In this document: piece by piece, positions 1-7,566 of the stretch | How positions within the stretch are numbered: position 1 is the first letter of the stretch | How the letters are laid out: each line of letters opens with the position of its first letter | Source of the DNA: AV80 sp035536995 | Lineage (GTDB): Bacteria; Verrucomicrobiota; Verrucomicrobiia; Chthoniobacterales; UBA10450 | Direction: 5' to 3' | NCBI GenBank assembly: GCA_035536995.1 | Contig: DATLNB010000042.1 | Location: forward strand, 1 to 64,000 | Length of the DNA stretch: 64,000 nt | Position numbers and translations under genes: made by a program | Notes under the pieces: generated by a model | What the model saw: the letters and a program-made list of their open reading frames with translations, nothing else | The model's database searches: none | What the model was told of the DNA's origin: nothing

Positions 1-354
1 CTCGACGACTTCGTCGCTTGCTACTTCGGCCGCCAGTCCGGCGACTCCGCTGGTGTAGAGTCCGGTGTCTCACCGGAAAAGGGGTCTTCGGGTGGGGAAA
101 CCCGACGCTACAACCGCCACGAGCGAAAGCCGACGTGGTCAGAGAAAAACGATAAAGGCCGCTGGCGCGCCTACAAATACGAAGACCTGATCAAGCGCGA
201 CAAGATCAACCTGGACATCTTCTGGCTAAAAGACGAAGCCCTCGAAGACTCAGCGAACCTACCCGCCCCCGAAATCATCGCCGCGGACATCGTCGAGGAT
301 TTGGAAGCTGCACTCCAGCAGTTTGCCGCGATAGCGCAAGACTTGAAAAAATGA
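1..354 (+). CDS. hsdM: Type I restriction-modification DNA methylase subunit M, C-terminal end (partial)
   Basis: The open frame enters from the left edge and stops at TGA 352-354, so only the last 117 residues are seen. The end carries the conserved tail of type I N6-adenine methylases: NRHERKPTWSEKN, then DLIKRDKINLDIFWLKDE and a closing IVEDLEAALQQF helix. In the HsdMS complex this subunit binds SAM and methylates the target adenine; the catalytic NPPF/NPPY region lies outside the window. Residues 18-37 are encoded by a 60-bp dispersed repeat (positions 52-112) that sits in frame between the FVACY and NRHERK blocks, which are normally close together. The neighbours downstream (Mrr, NERD protein) fit a defence island. 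Whether the protein is still active cannot be judged from here. Confidence 0.82.
   Translation, partial: LDDFVACYFGRQSGDSAGVESGVSPEKGSSGGETRRYNRHERKPTWSEKNDKGRWRAYKYEDLIKRDKINLDIFWLKDEALEDSANLPAPEIIAADIVEDLEAALQQFAAIAQDLKK
53..112 (+). repeat. Composite palindromic dispersed repeat inside hsdM
   Basis: The element runs from GTGTAG to CTACA and contains two hairpins: TCCGGTG-tct-CACCGGA and CGGGT-n6-ACCCG. It matches the intergenic family seen at 10363-10705, with the first half like the GGGTGTCTCACCC unit and the second half like the GTGGGGACAC...CTACA unit. Its length is a multiple of three, so it adds about 20 Gly/Ser-rich residues without breaking the reading frame. Confidence 0.75.
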
Positions 355-456
355 TTTCCGATCTCCCCCTGGCTCGCCGTAGCTTTATGCGAAGGAGGCA
401 AGGCGCCCTAGCCCAGTTCGCCGAAATAGCGAATGGTTTGCAGAAATAGCAGACAT

Positions 457-714
457 ATGAAAACGAAAACCAAAGGCAAGTTGGCTATAGCCGTTGCCAT
501 TATACAACACCCCGCCGTTCAGCAAGCCGCGCGGGAGCTTGGAGCGGCCGGCCTGCGGAAAGCTCGCGAGTGGTGGGATGCCCGAAAGGAGCGAAAGAAA
601 CCTGCGGCAAAGAAACCTCGAAAAAGGAGATCGCCTAAGGCAAAGAGTCTTTCGCGGTCTTCGAGGAGCGACGCGGGCAAAGTGAAGACTCCTGTACGGT
701 CGAAACGTCCTTAA
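457..714 (+). CDS. Small basic hypothetical protein
   Basis: An 85-residue protein of unknown function. The first half is probably helical (IAVAIIQHPAVQQAARELGAAGLRKAREWWDAR). The second half is almost entirely Lys, Arg, Ser and Pro (KKPAAKKPRKRRSPKAK), which suggests a disordered nucleic-acid- or phospholipid-binding tail. I chose ATG 457 because the helical part begins just after it; an in-frame ATG at 433 would add eight residues. It ends 3 bases before mrr, so the two are probably co-transcribed. I do not recognise the family. Confidence 0.55.
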   Translation: MKTKTKGKLAIAVAIIQHPAVQQAARELGAAGLRKAREWWDARKERKKPAAKKPRKRRSPKAKSLSRSSRSDAGKVKTPVRSKRP

Positions 715-717
715 GTC

Positions 718-1662
718 ATGGCAATCCCGAAATACGACGAAATCATGCTGCCGTTGTTGAAAATCCTGAGTGATGGGCAATCACACACAAAGCGCGAACT
801 AATGGAGAAGATGGCTGATCACTTCAATCTTGCTCCAGAGGAGCGCGCCCTGATGCTGCCTGCCACTCGCGTAACCTACATCAAGCATAGGACAGGCTGG
901 GCGGCGTTTGGCTTGCGTAAGGCTGGGCTGGCCACAAACCCCATTGAGGGAACGCTGGTGATTACAGAGGAGGGGAGAAAATTTCTCGCCACCAATCCAA
1001 GTGGGAGACTAACCCGTTCGGTTCTGATGCAGTTCGAGCCATTCCGACAATTCACCGCAGAACTGAAGGAACGCGCCGCCGCCGCGGCGAAGAAGGGCGG
1101 CGCTGTGCCGCCTGCGCCGTCCGACGGCATGACAGACGATCAAATTACTCCGGAAGAACGTATGGGATCCGCGTTCGCGGAGTTGAACGCCACCCTCGTC
1201 ACAGAGCTGCTGTCACGACTGGCACAGATCGATCCGTTCCGGTTCGAGCAGGTCGTCCTCGATCTATTGGTTAAGATGGGATACGGAGGCTCATTCAAGG
1301 AGGCCGCCGCCGTAACCCAGAAGACAGGCGACGAGGGGATCGACGGCGTAATCAACCAGGATCGACTCGGCCTCGATGTGATTTACATTCAGGCGAAGCG
1401 GTGGAAGCAGAACGTCGGGCGGCCGGAAATTCAGAGCTTTGTGGGTGCGTTGGCCGGCCGTAAGGCGAACAAAGGAATTTTTATCACGACGAGTTCGTTC
1501 CACACGAACGCAACCGAATATGCCGCGGGGCTTCACAACAAGGTGATCCTCGTAGACGGGTGCCGACTGGCCGAGTTAATGATTGAACATGGTCTCGGTG
1601 TGTCCGAAGAACACGCTTACAGCGTCAAGAAGATCGATAGCGACTACTTCGAGGAGACGTAA
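718..1662 (+). CDS. mrr: Mrr-type restriction endonuclease
   Basis: A 314-residue Mrr-family type IV restriction enzyme, which cleaves modified foreign DNA in the cytoplasm. Residues 1-95 form the winged-helix Mrr N-terminal domain (PKYDEIMLPLLKILSDGQSH and a TRVTYIKHRTGWA block). Residues 170-290 form the PD-(D/E)xK catalytic domain. The visible catalytic set is Asp209 in GDEGIDG and Gln225-Ala-Lys227 in IYIQAKRW, followed by the FVGALAGRKANKGIFITTS core. The two domains are joined by an Ala-rich linker (115-135). The length is normal for the family. The NERD gene starts 6 bases after its stop, so the two form an operon. Confidence 0.92.
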   Translation: MAIPKYDEIMLPLLKILSDGQSHTKRELMEKMADHFNLAPEERALMLPATRVTYIKHRTGWAAFGLRKAGLATNPIEGTLVITEEGRKFLATNPSGRLTRSVLMQFEPFRQFTAELKERAAAAAKKGGAVPPAPSDGMTDDQITPEERMGSAFAELNATLVTELLSRLAQIDPFRFEQVVLDLLVKMGYGGSFKEAAAVTQKTGDEGIDGVINQDRLGLDVIYIQAKRWKQNVGRPEIQSFVGALAGRKANKGIFITTSSFHTNATEYAAGLHNKVILVDGCRLAELMIEHGLGVSEEHAYSVKKIDSDYFEET

Positions 1663-1668
1663 CGCGCC

Positions 1669-2559
1669 ATGTGGCAGTTCCTCCTAGAACTTAAAAACAT
1701 CCTTCTTGCCGAGGTCGGCTACATCGTCCTCTTTTTCGTGCCCCCTGCGGCGGTAGTTTTCACCTTTCACCGCAGGTATAGGCGCGACAAGGCAGAGGCT
1801 GAATCACCTTTCGATGAGATCCGCCGCCGGCCGGCGGGCGAGAGCGCTCGCCTGGAGATCGAGCGGCTGACTGACAAGACTGATCCCTGGCTGATGATGC
1901 TCGTCGTCATCCCGGCCCTACTCGCAGTGAGCTGGTCGCTCGCAAAACAGACGCTGACCGGCACGATTGTGATCTTTCTTTTCTGCGCGTCCGCTGCCGC
2001 CTTTGTTCAATGGAAGTTGACACCCTTGGTCAAACGGCGGGCTGCGTTCCGCCTCGGATATCACGGCGAACGATACGTGGCTGAGGAGCTAAACCAGCTA
2101 ATGGCCGACGGTTTCAAAGTTTTCCATGACGTCCCATTCGAAACTCACAATGTCGATCATGTCGTGGCGGGACCGAGTGGTGTCTTCGCGATCGAGACAA
2201 AAACTAAACGCAAGAAGATCCACCATGGGCCCGAGCGGTACGTTGTGGTCTTCACCGGCGAGCGCCTCGAGTTTCCGGGCGGTTGGAACGTCGCTTGGCT
2301 GGATCAGGCACGCCTTAACGCCAGGACTTTGTCGCAATGGCTGCGATCATCCAGCGCAGAGCCAGTAAATGCCGAGCCAATCCTTACGATTCCTGGATGG
2401 TGGATTGAGCCGAAAGGAACTGCGAAAGATATTCGTGTGCTAAATCCGAAGCAGATTCTCGGAGTGGTCCGGTCTGTCCCGCAGAACGTCTTGAACCCTG
2501 AACAGATTCAACGTATCGCGCATCAGCTCGAGGAACGGTGTAAAATGAAAATCGACTAA
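1669..2559 (+). CDS. NERD-domain membrane protein
   Basis: A 296-residue protein with an N-terminal membrane helix (about residues 12-33), two more (about 75-91 and 97-114), and a cytoplasmic NERD (nuclease-related) domain from about 128 on. The domain shows the nuclease-like pattern GYHGERYVAEEL, Asp163 in NVDHVV, and Glu176-Thr-Lys178 in FAIETKTKR, the D-x(n)-E-x-K signature of PD-(D/E)xK folds. NERD proteins are often found in anti-phage or DNA-processing loci, and the position directly behind mrr supports a defence role. The actual substrate is unknown. ATG 1669 lies 6 bases after the mrr stop. Confidence 0.85.
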   Translation: MWQFLLELKNILLAEVGYIVLFFVPPAAVVFTFHRRYRRDKAEAESPFDEIRRRPAGESARLEIERLTDKTDPWLMMLVVIPALLAVSWSLAKQTLTGTIVIFLFCASAAAFVQWKLTPLVKRRAAFRLGYHGERYVAEELNQLMADGFKVFHDVPFETHNVDHVVAGPSGVFAIETKTKRKKIHHGPERYVVVFTGERLEFPGGWNVAWLDQARLNARTLSQWLRSSSAEPVNAEPILTIPGWWIEPKGTAKDIRVLNPKQILGVVRSVPQNVLNPEQIQRIAHQLEERCKMKID

Positions 2560-2706
2560 CAATCTCTCGACAGTCGCTCCCCTTTTTGGATTAAATCCAG
2601 GCAGGCCGGCGCCATCTTGCCGGCTCAACCTTAACCCCCCTTACACTATCTGCTGACGCTATCGTCGGCCACCGACACCCACCTCTAAGAAAGGAACCCC
2701 CCCCAG

Positions 2707-3474
2707 ATGCTACGCGTTCAAAACTCAGTTGAGTCATATCTAATCCGCCAACCGGAATACCGGATGGGGGTTCACAAAGTCATCGCGCGGCTCAGCTCCG
2801 AGCGGAGGGTTTCGGGAATAATCATCAATTCTTCGGTGTTCCTCGATAATGAAGAGGCTGGCGCGCGAAGCGAGGAGAACTGGCAGTATCTCATCAAAGA
2901 AGCGGCGAAGTCGGCGATCGTAGTCACAGGCGTCGAAGTCGTCCCCAGAGAACCGGAAACGCTTCGTGGCATCCGGCAAATTGCGCTGGCCAACGAAAAA
3001 AATGCACAGCTGGCTGAGCGCACGTTGTTGGCAGCAAACTCTTCCTTCGGCATCCGACGAGAACAATTGCTGGAAGAGAGCAGGCGATACGAGTTCAGCG
3101 CAAAGAGCGAAGCGGCCGCGGATGCCCCGATCACCCTGACCTCATCTGGTGAGGTCTTTAAGCGCTTCTCGATGCGCCCGGACGATCATCGCGTTACGCC
3201 GGGCAAAGGTTTAGTCGCGGGAACCTTCGCCACCACAGAATCCGACGCAGCGGCCCACATCAAGACCGGGATGGACGCGGTTGCGCGCTACGCCTTGCCT
3301 AACGCCGCCCCGGCCAGCAACGTCTTTACAATCGCCCCGCCAAAAGATATAGATCTCCGACGCGGCACGACGCAACCGGCGAACAACCAGCCGGGTGGCG
3401 GTGTCGAGGTTATTTTCGTGAATGGCTCGCCAGACGGTACAGTCACTGGCCCGGTAAAGATCCCTGATAGATGA
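2707..3474 (+). CDS. Hypothetical protein, first gene of a coupled pair
   Basis: A 255-residue protein I cannot assign. It has no signal peptide or membrane helix. The first 120 residues look like a mixed alpha/beta domain (SGIIINSSVFLDNEEA, then NWQYLIKEAAKSAIVVTGVEV and a long charged helix ANEKNAQLAERTLLAAN). The C-terminal half is low in secondary-structure signal and rich in Gly, Pro and Asn (TTQPANNQPGGG), ending in a beta-like stretch. A purine-rich stretch (AAGAAAGGA) lies about 10 bases before ATG 2707. Its stop codon overlaps the next start as ATGA, so the two products are probably made together. Confidence 0.7.
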   Translation: MLRVQNSVESYLIRQPEYRMGVHKVIARLSSERRVSGIIINSSVFLDNEEAGARSEENWQYLIKEAAKSAIVVTGVEVVPREPETLRGIRQIALANEKNAQLAERTLLAANSSFGIRREQLLEESRRYEFSAKSEAAADAPITLTSSGEVFKRFSMRPDDHRVTPGKGLVAGTFATTESDAAAHIKTGMDAVARYALPNAAPASNVFTIAPPKDIDLRRGTTQPANNQPGGGVEVIFVNGSPDGTVTGPVKIPDR

Positions 3475-3671
3475 CGACTATTTACCTTCCCAAAACCTGG
3501 ATCGAAAAGCTTGTCCAGTTGCCCGAGTCCGGCATGGGTTATCAACGCGTCAACATTCGGTTGAAGCACGGAAAAGTGCTACGGGATGTAACAGTTTTGA
3601 ATGCCGAGGAAGCGCAAGTCGCGGAAGCGTTCGAGCCAGCGGACATTCTCGACGTCGAGCTGGTCCGGTAA
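3471..3671 (+). CDS. Small conserved hypothetical protein, second gene of the pair
   Basis: A 66-residue acidic-ended protein (TIYLPKTWIEKLVQLPESGMGYQRV, then a beta-rich VNIRLKHGKVLRDVTVLNAEEA). The pattern of alternating hydrophobic residues suggests a compact beta sheet. The start overlaps the previous stop (ATGA at 3471-3474), so translation is probably coupled. Function unknown. The tight pairing resembles toxin-antitoxin or enzyme-inhibitor modules, but nothing in either sequence proves that. Confidence 0.7.
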   Translation: MTTIYLPKTWIEKLVQLPESGMGYQRVNIRLKHGKVLRDVTVLNAEEAQVAEAFEPADILDVELVR

Positions 3672-3684
3672 CGAAGCCGAAGTG

Positions 3685-3707
3685 GGCGTTTGGCACAAAC
3701 GCCCTAC
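3685..3707. repeat. Dispersed palindrome, GGCGTTTG-GCA-CAAACGCC type
   Basis: The sequence GGGCGTTTGGCACAAACGCCCTAC is a palindrome with 8-bp arms. Close copies occur at 5837-5862, 9165-9192 and 11136-11162, with a half copy near 5875. All are intergenic and end in C(C/T)CTAC(A). Confidence 0.8.
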
Positions 3708-3806
3708 GAGCGTGATGAACAAGAGGGCGGTCCGCTCCAAGCGATGGGCCAGTCAAATTTACACTACCCGAGAAGTCCTGTGCGGTGAGATGCTAGGGGT
3801 TGCGAT

Positions 3807-4247
3807 ATGGCCAGGTATTGGTGGCAATGCACGGCGTGCGGGGACAGGCCGAGCTGGTTGACGGTGTGCGGGTCGCGCAGCGTTGCGGCGTTTATTTGGG
3901 ATGAGTTGGCGCCCGGCGCATGGGATCAGCGCCTTCTGGTTCGCAGGTGCAAGGAGTGCAGGCGTGGGTCGCTGCGGATCACTTACCGGCTTAAGCGGGG
4001 CGATCCGGATAGAGTCAGTATCAGGCATATTGTTGGGCTCGGACCCGAGGGAGATTATCTGCCGATGCTTTGGGAGACTTTTCGGCATTCGAGTCCACGG
4101 ACGCATTGGATCGACCTGAAATACCAGAGAGGGCGGAGCCCATGGGGCCTGACCAAACGGCTGGTTCTGGAGAAGCGACAGCTAGCGCGTCTGCTGAGAG
4201 CGTACGAACGCGCGACGGGTCGGGCGCTCGATCGGCGCACAAAGTAA
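3807..4247 (+). CDS. Zinc-ribbon-like hypothetical protein
   Basis: A 146-residue protein beginning MARYWWQCTACGDRP, with a second Cys pair in RRCKECRRGS at about residues 47-50. The CxxC...CxxC spacing suggests one structural zinc ribbon in the N-terminal third. The rest holds a HIVGLGPEGDYLPMLWET block and a basic C-terminal helix. A purine-rich AGGGG lies 8 bases before ATG 3807. Not recognised further. It stands alone between repeats, so context gives no function. Confidence 0.7.
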   Translation: MARYWWQCTACGDRPSWLTVCGSRSVAAFIWDELAPGAWDQRLLVRRCKECRRGSLRITYRLKRGDPDRVSIRHIVGLGPEGDYLPMLWETFRHSSPRTHWIDLKYQRGRSPWGLTKRLVLEKRQLARLLRAYERATGRALDRRTK

Positions 4248-4260
4248 CCATGCGGCGGAT

Positions 4261-4520
4261 CGGAGGGACGTGCTTCCGCACGTCCGTCTTGTTCAGACCT
4301 AAAGGAGATCCGAGGACGTTCAGAAGCACGCCCCGCCTTCGAGAACCGCCACGCCGCGCGACGGTTTTGTCCCCGGACGTTTTTGCCGCCAGCATCGGGC
4401 GCGGTACTCGATGCTTTAAGTATTCAAGTGCCGACAACATTCACGCCAGGGGCGCGCATCGAAGAGGGCGGCGCTACAGAAGAACGGGCGGCGAGCCGGG
4501 ATCAGCGATCCCGGCTACAG
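4261..4520. repeat. Intergenic repeats between zinc-ribbon gene and M23 peptidase
   Basis: The 330-base gap before the peptidase gene holds a hairpin GGACGTGC-ttcc-GCACGTCC (about 4265-4285) and, at 4490-4516, a copy of the GCCGGGATCAGCGATCCCGGCTACA family that recurs at 9268-9294 and 11106-11132. I see no gene here. Confidence 0.65.
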
Positions 4521-4578
4521 GGGCGGCGTGGGAGAGAAAAATGAATCCAAAGGGGCGCGATTCAGTATCATAACGGTG

Positions 4579-5811
4579 ATGCATTCGCTCGCTGTCGGTT
4601 CGGGATATTTTTGTCGTTATCTGCGCTGGTCAGGCACTGTTGGGTTGAGCGTTGCATCGTTTCTTGCGGCCAGCGCGGGCGTGACGGAGGGGGCAGAGAA
4701 GACGCAAGGAACGGTGGCGCCGGTCATTCGGTTTTGTCCGGGAACGGAGGTTTGGACTTATCCTTTGGAAAGTCAGCGATCGCTCCAGAGCCTGATGTTG
4801 CAGGCAGTGGCGCTGGTCAATCCCAGGGGGGCGGATGAGTTCGGGGCGGAGTCGATGGAGATCCAGCTCCTCAGCAAAGGGGAGGTAAAGGATTCCCGGT
4901 TCCTGGGCAAAGCGGAGCTGGCCAAGAACGCGGCAGCGGCTCCCCAGATCGAGGGGCTGAACCAGGTCCTGCCAGGTCAGCTCTGTGATGGGGCGCTGGT
5001 AAAGGACCTGAAGCTGGCGAAATCAACTGCGCTCGGTTCGGGTGAAGCGCTGGTCGTGATGAATGAGACGTTCGCCGGGTCCGGGGAACGCGATGCGGTC
5101 CGGGTGATCGTTCGAGGCCGCGGAAAGGGCGGGCCGGTAGAGGTGAAGGAGGAATTGCCGATCCGCGGCGGGATGTCGAAGACGGCGTTCCGGTTTCCGT
5201 TGCGTGGTGACTGGTTCATCGGGGCGGGGCCGACTCTGCATTCGCATCATCGCTGGGGGACGATGGAAGAGTTTGCCTACGACATCATGAAGGTGGGTGA
5301 CAAGGGAAGGAGTTACAGCGGTGAGGGCTTGAAGTTCTCCGATTACTACGCCTATGGCGCGCCGGTCCTGGCGGCGGCGGATGGCGAAGTCGTGGAAGTG
5401 GTCAACGATGTGCCGGAAGATGCTTCGGCGATGCGCCGGCCTGATGAGACCCAGGAGGCTTACCGGAACCGGCTTATCGGGGAACAAGGGAAACGGCTGG
5501 CCGGCGGAGCTCGAGGGATCATCGGCAACTGTGTCATCCTCGACCACGGCAACGGCGAGTTCTCGATCTACGCGCACCTGCAGCCGGGGAGCGTGCGGGT
5601 GGAGAAAGGTCAAAAGGTGAAGGCGGGCGATGAGATGGCGAAGCTCGGCTCGTCGGGTAACTCAACCGAGCCGCATCTGCATTTCCAGGTTTCAAATGCG
5701 CCGAAAGCGCTCACGGCCGCAGGCATCCCGGCGCGGTTCGTGGAGATAGAAATACCGATGGAGCTTGGGCCGCGGCCGTTGCAGTCGGGCGATCTGGTTA
5801 CGGCGAAGTAG
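4579..5811 (+). CDS. Secreted M23-family metallopeptidase
   Basis: A 410-residue exported protein with a hydrophobic signal segment (GTVGLSVASFLAASAG) and a C-terminal LytM/M23 domain (about residues 255-395). Zinc-binding elements visible are the HHRWGTMEEFAYD segment and the canonical EPHLHFQ motif, with the surrounding NCVILDHGNGEFSIYAHLQPGS and GLSGNST-like loop (LGSSGNSTEP). Enzymes of this family cut peptide cross-links in peptidoglycan. The N-terminal half is a beta-rich region of unknown role. I chose ATG 4579; an in-frame GTG at 4528 has a better Shine-Dalgarno (AGGGG) but would start inside the tail of a dispersed repeat. Confidence 0.85.
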   Translation: MHSLAVGSGYFCRYLRWSGTVGLSVASFLAASAGVTEGAEKTQGTVAPVIRFCPGTEVWTYPLESQRSLQSLMLQAVALVNPRGADEFGAESMEIQLLSKGEVKDSRFLGKAELAKNAAAAPQIEGLNQVLPGQLCDGALVKDLKLAKSTALGSGEALVVMNETFAGSGERDAVRVIVRGRGKGGPVEVKEELPIRGGMSKTAFRFPLRGDWFIGAGPTLHSHHRWGTMEEFAYDIMKVGDKGRSYSGEGLKFSDYYAYGAPVLAAADGEVVEVVNDVPEDASAMRRPDETQEAYRNRLIGEQGKRLAGGARGIIGNCVILDHGNGEFSIYAHLQPGSVRVEKGQKVKAGDEMAKLGSSGNSTEPHLHFQVSNAPKALTAAGIPARFVEIEIPMELGPRPLQSGDLVTAK

Positions 5812-5836
5812 GATAGATAAACGGGGGCAGTTGGGA

Positions 5837-5994
5837 GAGGCGTTTGACACAAACGCCCCTACAAAGTTTGGGACAGGCGTTTGGGACAAACGAGGGTGGA
5901 AAAGTCGTAGAGGCGCGTGTCCCCACGCGCAAATTCGGGCCGGAATAGTGCCAGCGGACTTAGGGATTCTGCGGGTGGGGACACCCGCCGCTAC
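5837..5994. repeat. Cluster of four short palindromic repeats
   Basis: In order: a GAGGCGTTTGacaCAAACGCCCCTACA unit (5837-5862), a decayed copy of it (about 5875-5891), a TAGAGGCGCGTGtccCCACGCGC unit (5909-5931) and a GGTGGGGACACCCGCCGCTAC half unit (5974-5994). They fill the space between the convergent peptidase and csbD genes. Confidence 0.75.
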
Positions 5995-5997
5995 ACT

Positions 5998-6177
5998 CTA
6001 TTTGCCGAAGACTTTCTTTATGTCGCCCATTTTCTTTACGACTTTGCCGGCCACTTTCTCGCCGGTCCCCCGGTCTTGCAGCTTCGGATTGCCGACGGCT
6101 TTGCCGCTGGTCTCTTTCACTTTGCCTCTGGCTTCCAGGAGCGTGCCTTTGATTTTGTCTTTCGTGCTCGATTTCAT
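5998..6177 (-). CDS. CsbD-family stress protein
   Basis: A 59-residue, Lys- and Gly-rich protein, MKSSTKDKIKGTLLEARGKV at its start and DRGTGEKVAGKVVKKMGDIKK near its end. This is the short helical repeat pattern of the CsbD family: small hydrophilic proteins made under general stress in many bacteria and of unknown mechanism. Its length is normal for the family. It lies downstream of, and in the same direction as, the glycine-zipper and BON genes, which also look stress related, though a terminator at 6405-6440 separates it from them. Confidence 0.85.
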   Translation of the reverse strand: MKSSTKDKIKGTLLEARGKVKETSGKAVGNPKLQDRGTGEKVAGKVVKKMGDIKKVFGK

Positions 6178-6316
6178 GTACCTGATTCGCAGGCCGAGAA
6201 GCCGGTGGGTGGAGGGTTGGGGAAATTAGGAAGTAGGAAACGGGAGAGGGCGCGGAAGGGTGGTGAACGGTTGGATGTGAATTGTGGAGCGTGGATGTTC
6301 TCAGGGGGAGCTTTTC

Positions 6317-6380
6317 AAGGAGCGGCGACTTCCAAGCCGCCGTTAAGAAGCGTCGGCGATTTGGAAATCGCCGCTCCTTG
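6317..6380. repeat. Inverted repeat with 13-bp ends
   Basis: The ends CAAGGAGCGGCGA (6317-6329) and TCGCCGCTCCTTG (6368-6380) are exact inverted copies. Inside are two shorter palindromes (GGCGACTTCCAAGCCGCC and GCGATTTGGAAATCGC). It resembles the other dispersed repeats of the window in design but not in sequence. Confidence 0.7.
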
Positions 6381-6404
6381 CGCAAGCGGAAAACGAGGTA
6401 GACA

Positions 6405-6440
6405 AAACAAAAACGCCCCGCGTCTTGCGAACGCGGGGCG
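6405..6440 (-). terminator. Rho-independent terminator of the 6468-6998 gene
   Basis: On the minus strand a perfect 9-bp stem CGCCCCGCG / CGCGGGGCG (6414-6422 with 6432-6440) with a 9-base loop is followed by GTTTTTGTTTT. It lies 28 bases after the stop codon of the glycine-zipper gene. Confidence 0.85.
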
Positions 6441-6467
6441 GTTTATGATTAACGAGTGGCCGGTTGC

Positions 6468-6998
6468 TTAGGCGTGGGCGGGGACCTTGGACATTCCGGT
6501 AACGGAAATGTCTTCGGCGCCTGCGTTCTCGAAGATTTTTTTGGCGCGATCTTTCTGGTCGCCGTCGTGCGCGTGCACCGCGATCAGGTAATTACCGGAC
6601 TTGAGCTTGCCTTCGTAGCGTTTCGCTTCGATTTCGGGAATGCCCATTCCGATCAACCCTCCCACGACACCGCCGGTGGTGGCGCCAATGGCTGCTCCGC
6701 TCAGCGCGGCCATGATAGGACCGGCCGCGATGAAAGGGCCGACGCCCGGGATAGCGAGTGCGCCGATGCCGGCCAGAAGCCCGAGTACGCCGCCGGTCAC
6801 TCCGCCCGTGGCGGCGCCGGTCGTGGCGCCTTCGGGCGCCTTGGTCGCTTTCACGTGACCGATGTCATGGCTGCCTTCTTGATCGGGCAGCAAAACGGAA
6901 ATTTCCGAGGCCGGAAAGCCGCTGCTTTGAAGGCCTTCGACGACCTGTTCCGCCTGGGCGTGAGTTTTAACGATACCGAATACTGAATCTTGCGACAT
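6468..6998 (-). CDS. Glycine-zipper general stress protein (YflT-like)
   Basis: A 176-residue protein. Residues 5-45 (SVFGIVKTHAQAEQVVEGLQ...ISVLLPD) resemble the N-terminal domain of heat-induced stress protein YflT. Residues 55-115 are a long Gly/Ala-rich membrane segment with repeated GxxxG spacing (TTGAATGGVTGGVLGLL, GAAIGATTGGVVGGLIG), typical of glycine-zipper proteins of the envelope. A C-terminal beta-alpha domain (NYLIAVHAHDGDQKDRAKKIFENAG) follows. It lies 37 bases downstream of the BON gene in the same direction, suggesting joint transcription, and it ends at a clear terminator. Confidence 0.8.
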   Translation of the reverse strand: MSQDSVFGIVKTHAQAEQVVEGLQSSGFPASEISVLLPDQEGSHDIGHVKATKAPEGATTGAATGGVTGGVLGLLAGIGALAIPGVGPFIAAGPIMAALSGAAIGATTGGVVGGLIGMGIPEIEAKRYEGKLKSGNYLIAVHAHDGDQKDRAKKIFENAGAEDISVTGMSKVPAHA

Positions 6999-7035
6999 AT
7001 ATCTGAGTTCCTTGTTCTTTTGTTAGTTGGTTGAG

Positions 7036-7440
7036 TTATTTCGAAGCTTTTACTTCGAGCTGATTATCGATCCTGGCCTTGCCGGCACCATTCTTCGCCA
7101 GCTTGACGATAGTGGCTTTTTCCTGGGCGTTCTTAACCGGGCCACGCAGAGTTACGACTCCGTTGGCGGTGATGATTTTGACGTTTTTCGCCGTCATGGA
7201 GAGAGATTTGTCTCCCACGACCGCGCGCCGGATAGCTGCGGTGATCTTAATGTCTTCGGGGCTGTTGGATTGATCGCCGGAAGTTTTCGTGTCGCCGGAT
7301 CTGTCGCGCTCGTTCTTCGCGGTATTATCAGCAGAAGTATCAGCCGTGGAAGGCTCGGTAGTCGCGGCGGGTTTCTCTTTCGCGATACCGGAGAGGGTAA
7401 AGCCAACAGCAAGCAGAATAGTTAAAGTAATTTGTTTCAT
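7036..7440 (-). CDS. Exported BON-domain protein
   Basis: A 134-residue protein with a signal peptide (MKQITLTILLAVGFTLSGIA), a hydrophilic Thr/Asp/Ser-rich linker (about 22-65), and one BON domain (about 68-134) with the typical IKITAAIRRAVVGDKSLS, VKIITANGVVTLRGPV and IDNQLEVK blocks. BON domains bind phospholipid or other envelope parts, and OsmY-like members are induced by osmotic stress. ATG 7440 is chosen over an upstream start because the signal peptide begins there. It is followed by the YflT-like gene. Confidence 0.87.
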   Translation of the reverse strand: MKQITLTILLAVGFTLSGIAKEKPAATTEPSTADTSADNTAKNERDRSGDTKTSGDQSNSPEDIKITAAIRRAVVGDKSLSMTAKNVKIITANGVVTLRGPVKNAQEKATIVKLAKNGAGKARIDNQLEVKASK

Positions 7441-7566
7441 ATTGTTCAGGCGGCAGCGCGCGTGCACTGCAAGACAACAACGGCGTTGCTCTACCCACCG
7501 GCCCTATATTTCGAAGAATAGGTAATTATTAAGTGGGGAGGTCACGGAAGCGGTGCAGAGTTCGTC

